Shown here piece after piece: positions 17,244 to 26,410 of a DNA stretch of 64,000 nt; position 1 is the first letter of the stretch; every line of letters starts with the position of its first letter. The translations under genes and the position numbers were made by a program. The notes under the pieces are model-generated. The model did not search any database, was not told where the DNA came from, and saw nothing but the letters and a program-made list of their open reading frames with translations. The stretch is from Nocardioides sp. cx-173 (GTDB lineage Bacteria; Actinomycetota; Actinomycetes; Propionibacteriales; Nocardioidaceae): the NCBI RefSeq assembly GCF_021117365.1, contig NZ_CP088262.1, positions 2,313,001 to 2,377,000 on the forward strand, given 5' to 3'.

Positions 17244-18032
17244 TCAGGCACCCATCGCATGGAAGCCGCCGTCGACGTGCACGATCTCGCCGGTCGTGGC
17301 CGGGAAGAAGTCCGACAGCAGGGCGCAGACGGCCTTGGCCGTCGGCTCCTGGTCGGTGTTGTCCCAGCCGAGCGGGGCGCGGGTGCCCCACATGTCCTCG
17401 AGGTCGCTGAACCCGGGGATGGCCTTGGCCGCCAGCGTGCGCAGCGGACCGGCCGCGACCAGGTTGACCCGGATCCCCTCGGCGCCCAGGTCACGGGCCA
17501 GGTAGCGCGACGTCGACTCGAGCGCGGCCTTCGCCACGCCCATCCAGTCATAGGCCGGCCAGGAGACGGTCGCATCGAAGGTCAGCCCCACGAGCGAGCC
17601 ACCGGAGCCCAGGAGCGGCCGGGTCGCCTGCGCCAGCGCCTTGAGCGAGTACGCCGAGACCTGCAGCGCCTGCGCCACGTCGTCCCACGGGCCGTCCATG
17701 AAGTTGCCGCCCAGCAGCGTGGCGGGGTTGCCGTAGGCGATCGAGTGGACCACCCCGTCGAGACCGTCGACGTGCTCGCGCACGGCGTCCGGGAGGGCCG
17801 CCAGATGGCCCTCGTCGGTCACGTCCAGCTCGATGACCGGAGGGGTCTCGGGCAGGCGCTTGGCGATGCGGCGGGTGATGCCGAGCGCCCGGCCGAAGTT
17901 GGAGATCAGGACGGTCGCGCCCTGCTCCTGGGCCACCTTGGCCGTGGCGAAGCCGATGGAGCTGTCCATCGTCACGCCGGCGACCAGGATCCGCTTGCCG
18001 GCCAGGATGCCGTTCGGGTTGATCTCGCTCAT
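17244..18032 (-). CDS. fabI: Enoyl-[acyl-carrier-protein] reductase (FabI/InhA type)
   Basis: NADH-dependent reductase that completes each FAS-II elongation cycle. The 262-residue protein has the atypical SDR cofactor loop AGVTMDSSIGFATAK near residue 18, IAYGNP near residue 97, and the catalytic Tyr/Lys in YDWMGVAKAALESTSRYLA. The C-terminus has GEIVHVDGGFHAMGA. Like InhA, it is encoded directly downstream of fabG (1 base between stop and start). In place of the ferrochelatase gene found third in mycobacteria, a CphA-like ligase follows 17 bases downstream. Confidence 0.95.
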   Translation of the reverse strand: MSEINPNGILAGKRILVAGVTMDSSIGFATAKVAQEQGATVLISNFGRALGITRRIAKRLPETPPVIELDVTDEGHLAALPDAVREHVDGLDGVVHSIAYGNPATLLGGNFMDGPWDDVAQALQVSAYSLKALAQATRPLLGSGGSLVGLTFDATVSWPAYDWMGVAKAALESTSRYLARDLGAEGIRVNLVAAGPLRTLAAKAIPGFSDLEDMWGTRAPLGWDNTDQEPTAKAVCALLSDFFPATTGEIVHVDGGFHAMGA

Positions 18033-18033
18033 C

Positions 18034-18759
18034 TCAGTGTCCCATCCCTAGTCCGCCGTCCACCGGGATGACCGCCCCGGTCACGTAGGCGCCGCCGTCG
18101 CCGGCCAGCCAGGTCACCGCGGCGGCGACCTCCTCGGGGGCGGCGTAGCGCCCCAGCGGCACCTGGGTCTTGATCGCCGCGCGCTGCTCGTCGGTGAGCA
18201 CGCCGGTCATGTCGGTCTCGACGAACCCGGGCGCGACGACGTTCGCCGTGATCGAGCGCGAGCCGAGCTCCCGGGCCAGCGAGCGCGCCATGCCGATCAG
18301 GCCCGCCTTCGAGGCGGCGTAGTTGACCTGCCCCGGGGAGCCCAGCAGGCCCACGACCGAGGAGATGAAGATGATCCGGCCGCGGCGCAGGCGCAGCATG
18401 CCCTTGGCGGCGCGCTTGGCCAGCCGGAACGAGCCGGTCAGGTTGGTGTCGATCACCGACGACCATTGCTCCTCCGACATCCGCAGCAGGAGCGTGTCGT
18501 CGGTGATGCCGGCGTTGGCGACCAGCACCTCCACCGGGCCGTGCTCGGCCTCGACGGCGAGGAACGCCGCCTCGACCGCCTGCGGGTCCGTCACGTCGCA
18601 GCGGACGTCGAGGGCGCCCATGGGCGCCCCGCCGCTGCGCGTCGTCACCGCGACCCGGTCGCCCTGCGCGAGGAAGGCCTCGGCGATGGCGCGGCCGATG
18701 CCGCGGTTGCCGCCGGTGACCAGGACCGATCGGGGCTCGTGCTGCGTGTCGTCGCTCAC
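18034..18759 (-). CDS. fabG: 3-oxoacyl-[acyl-carrier-protein] reductase (FabG/MabA type)
   Basis: NADPH-dependent ketoreductase of FAS-II. The 241-residue SDR has the cofactor motif TGGNRGIG near residue 15, DVRCDVTD, NAGIT, and the catalytic triad in ISSVVGLLGSPGQVNYAASK. The VDGGLGMGH C-terminus is typical of the actinobacterial MabA group. Two GTG starts lie two codons apart. I take the inner one because a TAGCGT box ends 8 bases before it, while the outer GTG at 18765 sits only 2 bases from that box. It forms an operon with fabI. Confidence 0.94.
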   Translation of the reverse strand: MSDDTQHEPRSVLVTGGNRGIGRAIAEAFLAQGDRVAVTTRSGGAPMGALDVRCDVTDPQAVEAAFLAVEAEHGPVEVLVANAGITDDTLLLRMSEEQWSSVIDTNLTGSFRLAKRAAKGMLRLRRGRIIFISSVVGLLGSPGQVNYAASKAGLIGMARSLARELGSRSITANVVAPGFVETDMTGVLTDEQRAAIKTQVPLGRYAAPEEVAAAVTWLAGDGGAYVTGAVIPVDGGLGMGH

Positions 18760-18767
18760 GCTCACCG

Positions 18768-18773
18768 ACGCTA
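18768..18773 (-). promoter_or_regulatory. Leaderless -10 box (TAGCGT) of fabG-fabI
   Basis: TAGCGT on the minus strand stands 8 bases before the inner GTG start of fabG (18759), with no Shine-Dalgarno sequence. Confidence 0.45.
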
Positions 18774-18807
18774 GCGATTACCGGGAGGTAGGCCTAAAAC
18801 GGATGCG

Positions 18808-19020
18808 TCAGTCGTCCTCGAGCCGGAAGCCGACCTTGATGCCGACCTGGAAGTGCTCGACCGCCCCGTCCTTGACCTGGCCGCGCACCTGGGTCACCTC
18901 GAACCAGTCGAGGTGGCGCAGGGTACGAGCGGCACGCTCGACCCCGTTGCGGATCGCGGCGTCGATGCCCTCGGGAGAGGTGCCGACGATCTCGGTGACG
19001 CGGTAGGTGCGGTCGCTCAT
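18808..19020 (-). CDS. Dodecin family flavin-binding protein
   Basis: A 70-residue dodecin. Dodecins assemble as dodecamers that bind and buffer flavins such as FMN, riboflavin or lumichrome in the cytoplasm. The protein matches the family along its full length: YRVTEIVGTSPEGIDAAI, then TLRHLDWFEVTQVRG with the tryptophan that stacks on the flavin, and VGIKVGFRLED at the C-terminus. The ATG at 19020 gives the standard length. An in-frame ATG upstream would add a non-conserved tail. It is divergent from the DUF3099 gene. Confidence 0.94.
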   Translation of the reverse strand: MSDRTYRVTEIVGTSPEGIDAAIRNGVERAARTLRHLDWFEVTQVRGQVKDGAVEHFQVGIKVGFRLEDD

Positions 19021-19073
19021 GGGGTGCCTTTCGTTGCACGAGTTCGGGTGCCTGGAGGCTACCGCCACCGGCG

Positions 19074-19079
19074 TAGGAT
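19074..19079 (+). promoter_or_regulatory. Leaderless -10 box (TAGGAT)
   Basis: TAGGAT lies 6 bases before the ATG at 19086 with no ribosome binding site between. Confidence 0.55.
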
Positions 19080-19085
19080 CGAGAC

Positions 19086-19406
19086 ATGGCGCGGCAACGC
19101 AAGACGGACGACGAGGCCGTCCGCATCACCACCGCGGCGGCGAGCCGCGAGGAGGACATCGCGGCCCGCCAGCGGCGCTACCTACTCTCCATGAGCCTGC
19201 GGTCCGCCTGCTTCGTGGGCGCGGTCGTCGCCGCGATGGCCGGCCTCACCTGGCTGTGGCCGTTCCTGATCGCCTGCGCGATCGTGCTGCCCTACATCGC
19301 GGTCGTGCTGGCCAACGTCGCCACCACCCGCAAGGAGGGCTTCGAGCTCCGCGGGACGCCGGGATCCCACCCGGAGCTGCCCTCCGGCGCCGGCCACCGG
19401 GACTGA
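19086..19406 (+). CDS. DUF3099 small membrane protein
   Basis: A 106-residue actinobacterial protein of the DUF3099 family. The start AVRITTAAASREEDIAARQRRY is the conserved polar N-terminus. Two membrane helices follow at about residues 34-52 and 56-76, separated by a very short turn (TWLWPF). The tail is polar. Function is unknown. It is not tightly linked to its neighbours and has its own leaderless promoter. Confidence 0.85.
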   Translation: MARQRKTDDEAVRITTAAASREEDIAARQRRYLLSMSLRSACFVGAVVAAMAGLTWLWPFLIACAIVLPYIAVVLANVATTRKEGFELRGTPGSHPELPSGAGHRD

Positions 19407-19438
19407 GCCGCCGGGAGCTCGTGGGACAGACTGGTCCC

Positions 19439-19633
19439 ATGGACCCCGACCTGTGCTCGGCCAAGGGCTGCCAGGCGCCTGCCACCTGGCAGCTGCTGTG
19501 GAACAACCCCAAGCTGCACACCCCCGACCGGCGCAAGATCTGGCTCGCCTGCGACGAGCACCAGGGGTCGCTGTCGGACTTCCTGACGGCGCGTCGGTTC
19601 TTGAAGGACGTGCAGCCGCACCCGGCTGCGTAG
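19439..19633 (+). CDS. Small zinc-ribbon-like conserved protein
   Basis: A 64-residue protein with C6-x4-C11 and C38-x2-H41, a likely zinc site, around the conserved block ATWQLLWNNPKLHTPDRRKIW. Homologues are common in actinobacteria and have sometimes been labelled as acetone carboxylase fragments, which the size and motifs do not support. Function is unknown. The last residues and the stop codon lie inside a direct repeat that recurs at 19735-19750, so an inserted repeat may have set the C-terminus. Confidence 0.75.
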   Translation: MDPDLCSAKGCQAPATWQLLWNNPKLHTPDRRKIWLACDEHQGSLSDFLTARRFLKDVQPHPAA

Positions 19634-19830
19634 TCCCTGGCGTCGGCGGCCGGGTCACCGGGTCTGGACAGGCTTCGTCGGCGGCCCCTACGCGCGGTCC
19701 GCTTTCGGCTCACCGGGTTTCGACAGGCTCCGTCGGCTGCGTAGTCCCTGCCGCCAGCGGTCGGGTCACCGGGTCTCGACACGCTCCGTCGCGGCTTCGC
19801 GAGCTCAGCCGCGGTCGCTGCTCGACCACC
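19624..19830. repeat. Composite intergenic repeat (copy C)
   Basis: Contains three imperfect copies, about 54 bases apart, of a unit like CACCGGGTCTCGACAGGCTC (19656, 19710 and 19765). A larger direct repeat has a 111-base period (19624-19683 against 19735-19794). The last copy continues through CGCGGCTTCGCGAGCTCAGC to TGCTCGACCACC and aligns with 35197-35252. No gene is seen here apart from the 3' end of the zinc-ribbon-like gene. Confidence 0.75.
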
Positions 19831-19833
19831 GAC

Positions 19834-19861
19834 GTTGACCCCCGCTGACGCGGTGGTCAAC
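19834..19861. terminator. Hairpin terminator between the repeat region and moaA
   Basis: GTTGACC pairs with GGTCAAC. After one mismatch a CCGC/GCGG stem closes on a TGAC tetraloop. The hairpin covers the moaA stop codon, so it probably ends the converging transcripts, though no T-tract is visible. Confidence 0.5.
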
Positions 19862-20855
19862 CCCCGATGGCGGACATGGGGCGGTCGGGCTGGAGGAAGC
19901 CGGGGTCGTCGATGCCGTGGCCGGGCAGCTTGCCGGCGACCGCGGCGACCCAGCGACGGGCGATCTCGTCGTCCCCGGCGCCGCTGCGCAGCGCCAGGCG
20001 GAGGTCGGACTCCTCGCGCGCGAACAGGCAGTTGCGGACCTGGCCGTCGGCCGTGAGCCGGACCCGGTCGCAGTCGCCGCAGAAGGGGCGCGAGACCGAG
20101 GCGATGACGCCCACGGTCCCCGGCCCGCCGTCGACCAGGAACAGCTCGGCGGGGGCACTGCCGCGCGGCTCCTGCGCGGGCGTGAGGGCGAAGCCGGTGG
20201 CGAGCCGGGCGAAGATCTCGTCGGCGGTCACCATGCCGTCGCGCTGCCAGCCGTGCTGCGCGTCCAGGGGCATCTGCTCGATGAAGCGCAGCTCGTAGCC
20301 GCGGTCCAGGCACCAGCGCAGCAGCTCGGGCGCCTGGTCGTCGTTGACGCCCCGCATCAGCACGGCGTTGACCTTCACGGGTCCCAGCCCCGCGGCCTCC
20401 GCGGCGGCGAGCCCGGCGATGACGTCGTCGACCCGGTCGCGGCGGGTGATGGTCTTGAAGGTGTCGGCCCGCACGGTGTCGAGGCTGACGTTGACCCGGT
20501 CCAGCCCCGCGTCGGCAAGCGCCTGCGCCGAGCGCGCCAGCCCGAGCGCGTTGGTGGTCATCGACAGGTCGACGCCGGGGCCGATCTCGCGTACCCGGCC
20601 GACGATGTCGACGATGCCGCGGCGCACCAGTGGCTCACCGCCGGTGAACCGGATCTCCTGGATCCCCAGCCGCTCGACGCCCACGCCGATCAGCCGCACG
20701 AGCTCGTCGTCGGTCAGCATCTTCTCGTCCGGGAGCCAGTCCAGGCCCTCCGCCGGCATGCAGTAGGTGCACCTCAGGTTGCACTTGTCGGTCAGCGAGA
20801 CGCGCAGGTCGGTCGCCACGCGGCCGAACCTGTCCCCGAGCTGCAAGACCTCCAT
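19857..20855 (-). CDS. moaA: GTP 3',8-cyclase MoaA (molybdenum cofactor synthesis)
   Basis: Radical SAM enzyme that makes (8S)-3',8-cyclo-7,8-dihydro-GTP, the first step of molybdopterin synthesis. The SAM-type 4Fe-4S cluster cysteines are C25, C29 and C32 (CNLRCTYC). FTGGEPL follows near residue 70. The second cluster site is CGDCDRVRL plus NCLF near residues 260-280. The protein ends in the conserved Gly-Gly needed for catalysis with MoaC. The length of 332 residues is normal. No other moa gene is adjacent. A TAGACT box 6 bases before the ATG gives a leaderless transcript. Confidence 0.96.
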   Translation of the reverse strand: MEVLQLGDRFGRVATDLRVSLTDKCNLRCTYCMPAEGLDWLPDEKMLTDDELVRLIGVGVERLGIQEIRFTGGEPLVRRGIVDIVGRVREIGPGVDLSMTTNALGLARSAQALADAGLDRVNVSLDTVRADTFKTITRRDRVDDVIAGLAAAEAAGLGPVKVNAVLMRGVNDDQAPELLRWCLDRGYELRFIEQMPLDAQHGWQRDGMVTADEIFARLATGFALTPAQEPRGSAPAELFLVDGGPGTVGVIASVSRPFCGDCDRVRLTADGQVRNCLFAREESDLRLALRSGAGDDEIARRWVAAVAGKLPGHGIDDPGFLQPDRPMSAIGG

Positions 20856-20861
20856 GAACGC

Positions 20862-20867
20862 AGTCTA
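20862..20867 (-). promoter_or_regulatory. Leaderless -10 box (TAGACT) of moaA
   Basis: On the minus strand TAGACT is followed by 6 bases and the ATG at 20855. It sits 11 bases from the divergent SURF1 -10 box. Confidence 0.6.
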
Positions 20868-20878
20868 GGGGGCGCAGA

Positions 20879-20884
20879 TAATCT
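20879..20884 (+). promoter_or_regulatory. Leaderless -10 box (TAATCT) of the SURF1 gene
   Basis: TAATCT is followed by 6 bases and the GTG at 20891, which supports the GTG start. Confidence 0.55.
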
Positions 20885-20890
20885 CGAGGG

Positions 20891-21763
20891 GTGCGCGCGT
20901 TCCGGTTTCTCAAGAGCAGACGGTGGGCGCTCTTCGCGGCGGCCATCGTGGTGGTGGCCTTCGCCACCTGGTGGCTGGGTCAGTGGCAGTTCGACCGGCT
21001 GGCCGACCGCAAGGAGCGCAACGAGGTCGTCCGCGCCAACGAGGGTGGCGCCCCGACGCCGGTCGGCGAGGTGCTCGAGCCCGGCGGGGACGTCGCCGAG
21101 GACCATGAATGGCTGATCGTGACGGCCACCGGCACCTACGACACCGACGACACGGTGATCGTGCGCTACCGCACCCGGGACGGCAGGTCGGGGATCGACG
21201 TGGTGGTTCCGCTCGTCACATCCTCCGGCACGGCCCTGCTCGTCGACCGCGGCTGGATGCCCACCGCCAACCAGGGCGACGCCGCCCTCGACGACGTACC
21301 CGCTCCCCCGAGCGGCGAGGTCACCGTCACGGGCTGGGTCCGCGCCGACGGCACCGGCTCGTCCACGGCGGTCACCGACCGGTCCACCCGGGCCATCAAC
21401 AGCGAGGCGATCGGCGAGGCCCTCGGACGCGACGTCTATGGCGGCTTCATCGAGCTCCAGTCCGAGGACCCGGCGCCGGCGACCAGCCTGGAGCAGGTGG
21501 AGCTGCCCGAGCTCGACAACGGCCCGCACTTCTTCTACGGCCTGCAGTGGTGGTTCTTCGGCGTGCTGGCGATCTTCGGCTTCTTCTACCTGATGTATGA
21601 CGAGTGGCGGGGCAGCCGCCGTGGCCGCGGCTCGGGGGCGGTCCCGAGCCGCGAGCCCAAGCCGGTCAAGCAGGCACGCGTACGCCAGAGCAACCACCCC
21701 TATGTGCTCGCCCAGCGGGCCCGCGACGCCGAGCAGGACGACAGCCACCAGACCGACACGTAG
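20891..21763 (+). CDS. SURF1-family cytochrome oxidase assembly protein
   Basis: Helps insert heme A into cytochrome c oxidase. The 290-residue protein has the SURF1 layout: an N-terminal membrane helix (about 13-31) ending in TWWLGQWQFDRL, a periplasmic-side domain with LLVDRGWMP, and a second helix near residues 215-237 preceded by HFFYGLQWWFFG, the conserved SURF1 signature. The tail is basic and cytoplasmic. ctaA and ctaB, the heme A synthesis genes, lie elsewhere in this window, consistent with an aa3-type oxidase in the organism. Confidence 0.92.
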   Translation: MRAFRFLKSRRWALFAAAIVVVAFATWWLGQWQFDRLADRKERNEVVRANEGGAPTPVGEVLEPGGDVAEDHEWLIVTATGTYDTDDTVIVRYRTRDGRSGIDVVVPLVTSSGTALLVDRGWMPTANQGDAALDDVPAPPSGEVTVTGWVRADGTGSSTAVTDRSTRAINSEAIGEALGRDVYGGFIELQSEDPAPATSLEQVELPELDNGPHFFYGLQWWFFGVLAIFGFFYLMYDEWRGSRRGRGSGAVPSREPKPVKQARVRQSNHPYVLAQRARDAEQDDSHQTDT

Positions 21764-21829
21764 CCGCGTAGAGGCCGGCGGTCGCGGCCCGCACGACGAC
21801 CCCGGTGGACCGGGCGGCCGCGTTGGTCG

Positions 21830-23713
21830 CTAGGCCTCGACCGGCGCCGGCCTGTGGTCGAACTGGGTGCGGTACAGGTCGGAGTACAGCCCGCCGCGCG
21901 CCAGGAGCTCCTCGTGGGTGCCGAACTCCACGATCCGGCCGCCGTCGAGCACCAGGATCTGGTCGGCGTTGCGCACGGTCGAGAGCCGGTGGGCGATGAC
22001 GAGGGAGGTGCGGCCATCCAGGGCCGCGTCGAGGGCCCGCTGGACGGCGGCCTCCGACTCGCTGTCGAGGTGGGCCGTGGCCTCGTCGAGCACGACGATC
22101 GAGGGCGACTTCAGCAGCAGTCGGCCGATGGCCAGCCGCTGACGCTCCCCACCGGAGAGGCGGTAGCCGCGGTCGCCGACGACGGTGTCGAGGCCGTCGG
22201 GCAGGCTGCCGACCAGCTGGGCGACCTGAGCCGCCTCCAGCGCCGACCAGATCTGCTCGTCGGTGGCGTCCGGGCGGGCGTAGATCAGGTTGGCGCGGAT
22301 CGTGTCGTGGAACATGTGGGCGTCCTGGGTCACGTAGCCGACCACGTCCTCCAGGGAGTCCAGCGTGACGTCGCGCACGTCGTGGCCGCCGACGCGCACC
22401 GCACCGGACTCCACGTCGTAGAGCCGGGCGACCAGGTGGGTCATGGTCGTCTTGCCGGCGCCGGAGGGGCCGACCAGCGCGATCATCTGGCCGGGCTCGG
22501 CGACGAAGCCGACGTCGGTGAGCACCTGCTCGTTGTCGCGCGACTCGACGCGGGCCACGGACTCCAGCGAGCCAAGCGAGATGTCCTCGGCCTTGGGGTA
22601 GGTGAAGGAGACGTGCTCGAACTCCAGGCGCCCGGCGTCACGGGGCAGGGCGATGGCGCCGTCCTTCTCGCGGACCGAGGACGGCAGGTCGAGAACCTCG
22701 AAGACCCGCTCGAAGCTGACGAAGGCGGTCATGATGTCGATGCGCACGTTGGAGAGGCCCTGCAACGGGCCCAGCAGCCGCAGGAGCAGCGTGGCCAGAG
22801 CCAGCAGCGTGCCGATCGTGAGCGTCTTGTCGATCACCAGGCTGCCGCCGACGCCGTAGACCAGCGCCGTGGCGAGCGCCGGGACCAGCATCATCGACGC
22901 CCCGAAGATCCGGGTGATCAGGGAGATCCGGATCCCGAGGTCACGGACGTTGGCGGCCTTGGTCTGGAACAGCGCGTCCTCGTCGTCGCGGCGGCCGAAC
23001 AGCTTGAGCAGCATCGCGCCGCCGACGTTGAACCGCTCGGTCATCACGTTGCCGAGGTCGGCGTTGCCGTCCATCTGGCGTCGCGTCAGTCCGGCCAGGC
23101 GACCTCCGACCCAGCGCGAGACGAAGAACAGGATGGGGAAGAGCGCGAGGCACAGCAGGGTCACCTGCCAGCTCAGGGCGACCATGGCGATGCCGACGAC
23201 GAGCACCGAGATGCTGTTGGAGACCGTGCTCGACAGCGTCGAGGTGAAGGCGCGCTGCGCACCGATCACGTCGTTGTTGAGCCGGCTGACCAGGGCACCG
23301 GTCTGGGTGCGCGTGAAGAACGCGAGCGACTGGCGCTGGACGTGGGCGAAGACCTGGGTGCGAAGGTCGTAGATGAGGCCCTCGCCGATGCGCGAGGAGA
23401 GCCAGCCCCCCAGCACGGCGAGCACGGCCGTGAGCACCGCCACGCCGGCCATCGCGAGGGCGATCACGGTCACCACACCGCGGTCGCCGGCGAGGATGCC
23501 GTCGTCGACGATCCGCTGCACGAGCAGCGGCATGACCACGACCATCGCGGCGTCCACCACGGTGAGCGCGAGGAACACCGAGATCAGGCGGCGGTGCGGC
23601 CGGGCGAACCCGAGCACCCGCCGCACCGTCTTGCCCTCGAGGCGGTTGTTGACGACGCTCCGGTCGGTGCGCAGGTTGCGCCAGACGGCGCCGTTGGGGG
23701 ACATGCCGGACAT
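21830..23713 (-). CDS. ABC exporter half-transporter (fused permease and ATPase)
   Basis: A 627-residue MsbA/LmrA-type half-transporter. Residues 40-330 hold six membrane helices. The ATPase domain starts near residue 360, with Walker A GPSGAGKTT, Q-loop YVTQDAHMFHDTI, signature LSGGERQRLAIG, Walker B IVVLDEATAHLD and the switch histidine in IAHRLS. It probably exports lipids, drugs or peptides as a homodimer, since no second half-transporter is adjacent. Substrate unknown. It starts 35 bases after the enoyl-CoA hydratase stop and may be co-transcribed with it. Confidence 0.93.
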   Translation of the reverse strand: MSGMSPNGAVWRNLRTDRSVVNNRLEGKTVRRVLGFARPHRRLISVFLALTVVDAAMVVVMPLLVQRIVDDGILAGDRGVVTVIALAMAGVAVLTAVLAVLGGWLSSRIGEGLIYDLRTQVFAHVQRQSLAFFTRTQTGALVSRLNNDVIGAQRAFTSTLSSTVSNSISVLVVGIAMVALSWQVTLLCLALFPILFFVSRWVGGRLAGLTRRQMDGNADLGNVMTERFNVGGAMLLKLFGRRDDEDALFQTKAANVRDLGIRISLITRIFGASMMLVPALATALVYGVGGSLVIDKTLTIGTLLALATLLLRLLGPLQGLSNVRIDIMTAFVSFERVFEVLDLPSSVREKDGAIALPRDAGRLEFEHVSFTYPKAEDISLGSLESVARVESRDNEQVLTDVGFVAEPGQMIALVGPSGAGKTTMTHLVARLYDVESGAVRVGGHDVRDVTLDSLEDVVGYVTQDAHMFHDTIRANLIYARPDATDEQIWSALEAAQVAQLVGSLPDGLDTVVGDRGYRLSGGERQRLAIGRLLLKSPSIVVLDEATAHLDSESEAAVQRALDAALDGRTSLVIAHRLSTVRNADQILVLDGGRIVEFGTHEELLARGGLYSDLYRTQFDHRPAPVEA

Positions 23714-23748
23714 CCGGGCCCTCCTACTCCCCCGGCGCTGACGTCATG

Positions 23749-24540
23749 TCAGCCGGCCAGGAACTGGGCCACCTCGCGGAACCTGCGCACCTGGGCCTCA
23801 CGCTCCAGGCGGCGCTGCTCCTCGAGAGGGCGCTGGGCTGCTCCGAGGAGAAGACCCTTGATCTCGGACACCGCACCCGGGAGGGGGGCGGTCAGGGCGA
23901 CCACGAGGTCTGCGACCGTCGCATCCAGCTCGTCCGCCGGTACGGCGGTCAGCGCGAGGCCGAGGTCGACGGCCTCGGCCGCACCGACGGTGCGAGCGGT
24001 GGCGCAGATCTCGAGTGCCCGTGCGTAGCCAACGCACTCGACGAGCGGTTTTGTTCCCGTGAGGTCGGGCACCAGCCCCAGCGCGGCCTCCTTCATGCAC
24101 AGCTGCGCGTCGTCGGCCAGGACCCGCAGGTCGCAGGAGAGGGCCAGCTGGAAGCCGGCTCCCACGGCGTGGCCGCGCACGGCCGCGACGGAGACGAAGC
24201 GGGGGTCGCGCAGAAAGGTGAAGCCCCGCTGGTAGACCTCGATCGTCGCGGCCATGTCCTCGTCGCTCATCGCGAACAGGTCGCCGACCGACTCCACGCC
24301 CTCGGGCGCGCTCGCGGGGTCCATCAGGGTGCGGTCGAGACCCGCGGAGAAGCTGGCGCCGGCGCCCTGGACGACCACCACCCGCACCGAGTCCGGCAGC
24401 TCCTCCCCGATCCGGCCCAGGGCACGCCACATGGCGGGGGTCTGGGCGTTGCGGACGGCGGGGCGATCGAGCGTGATCGTCGCGACGACGTGGTCCAGGT
24501 CGAGGCGCAGGCCGGCAGCGGCCAGCTCGTCAGGGGACAT
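23749..24540 (-). CDS. Enoyl-CoA hydratase/isomerase family protein
   Basis: A 263-residue crotonase-fold enzyme acting on acyl-CoA thioesters. TLDRPAVRNAQTPAM near residue 22, the oxyanion-hole segment GASFSAGLD near residue 61, and GHAVGAGFQLALSCDLRV near residue 125 are the standard blocks. At the usual second catalytic position the sequence reads EAALGLVPDLTG, with the second glutamate of classical hydratases replaced by Asp. Hydratase, isomerase or another crotonase activity therefore cannot be assigned. A TAGACT box lies 6 bases upstream of the start. Confidence 0.9.
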   Translation of the reverse strand: MSPDELAAAGLRLDLDHVVATITLDRPAVRNAQTPAMWRALGRIGEELPDSVRVVVVQGAGASFSAGLDRTLMDPASAPEGVESVGDLFAMSDEDMAATIEVYQRGFTFLRDPRFVSVAAVRGHAVGAGFQLALSCDLRVLADDAQLCMKEAALGLVPDLTGTKPLVECVGYARALEICATARTVGAAEAVDLGLALTAVPADELDATVADLVVALTAPLPGAVSEIKGLLLGAAQRPLEEQRRLEREAQVRRFREVAQFLAG

Positions 24541-24546
24541 GTCCGG

Positions 24547-24552
24547 AGTCTA
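24547..24552 (-). promoter_or_regulatory. Leaderless -10 box (TAGACT)
   Basis: TAGACT on the minus strand is followed by 6 bases and the ATG at 24540 of the enoyl-CoA hydratase gene. Confidence 0.6.
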
Positions 24553-24607
24553 GGAAGCCCCACCGACGGTCCCAGGAGGGGCACTGGTGCCGAGCCCGCA
24601 CGCCAGG

Positions 24608-24613
24608 TACTGT
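24608..24613 (+). promoter_or_regulatory. Leaderless -10 box (TACTGT) of a small ORF
   Basis: TACTGT is followed by 6 bases and the ATG at 24620, the same geometry as for long genes in the window. Confidence 0.45.
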
Positions 24614-24619
24614 AACTAC

Positions 24620-24721
24620 ATGAAGTCACTAGAGATTGCCACGCGCTGGGCGCTGCTGGTGGGCGGTTTCGTGATCGTGAGCGGCTGGTTCCTCAGCAGC
24701 CTGCTCGTGCGCGGCGCCTGA
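24620..24721 (+). CDS. 33-residue single-span membrane peptide
   Basis: A short open frame encoding MKSLEIATRWALLVGG, then FVIVSGWFLSSLLVRGA. The hydrophobic core (about residues 10-30) is flanked by an Arg on each side and is long enough for one membrane helix. It fills the gap between two minus-strand genes and has its own leaderless -10 box, which argues that it is real. No known family is recognised. The function is unknown; small single-span proteins often modulate a larger membrane complex. Confidence 0.5.
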   Translation: MKSLEIATRWALLVGGFVIVSGWFLSSLLVRGA

Positions 24722-24740
24722 GCACGCCGCCACCGCCGGC

Positions 24741-26339
<1,599 letters not shown>

Positions 26340-26410
26340 CAGGGTCACTAGTGTAGGTACGCCGTCCCGGGTACTCGGTCCCGGCATGCCCTTCGACCGA
26401 GAGGAAGCCG

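Noticed and set aside
19645..19800. Regularly spaced repeat units resembling a small CRISPR array
   Set aside because: Only three degenerate units, the spacers are related to each other, and no cas gene is present. It belongs to the palindromic repeat family instead.
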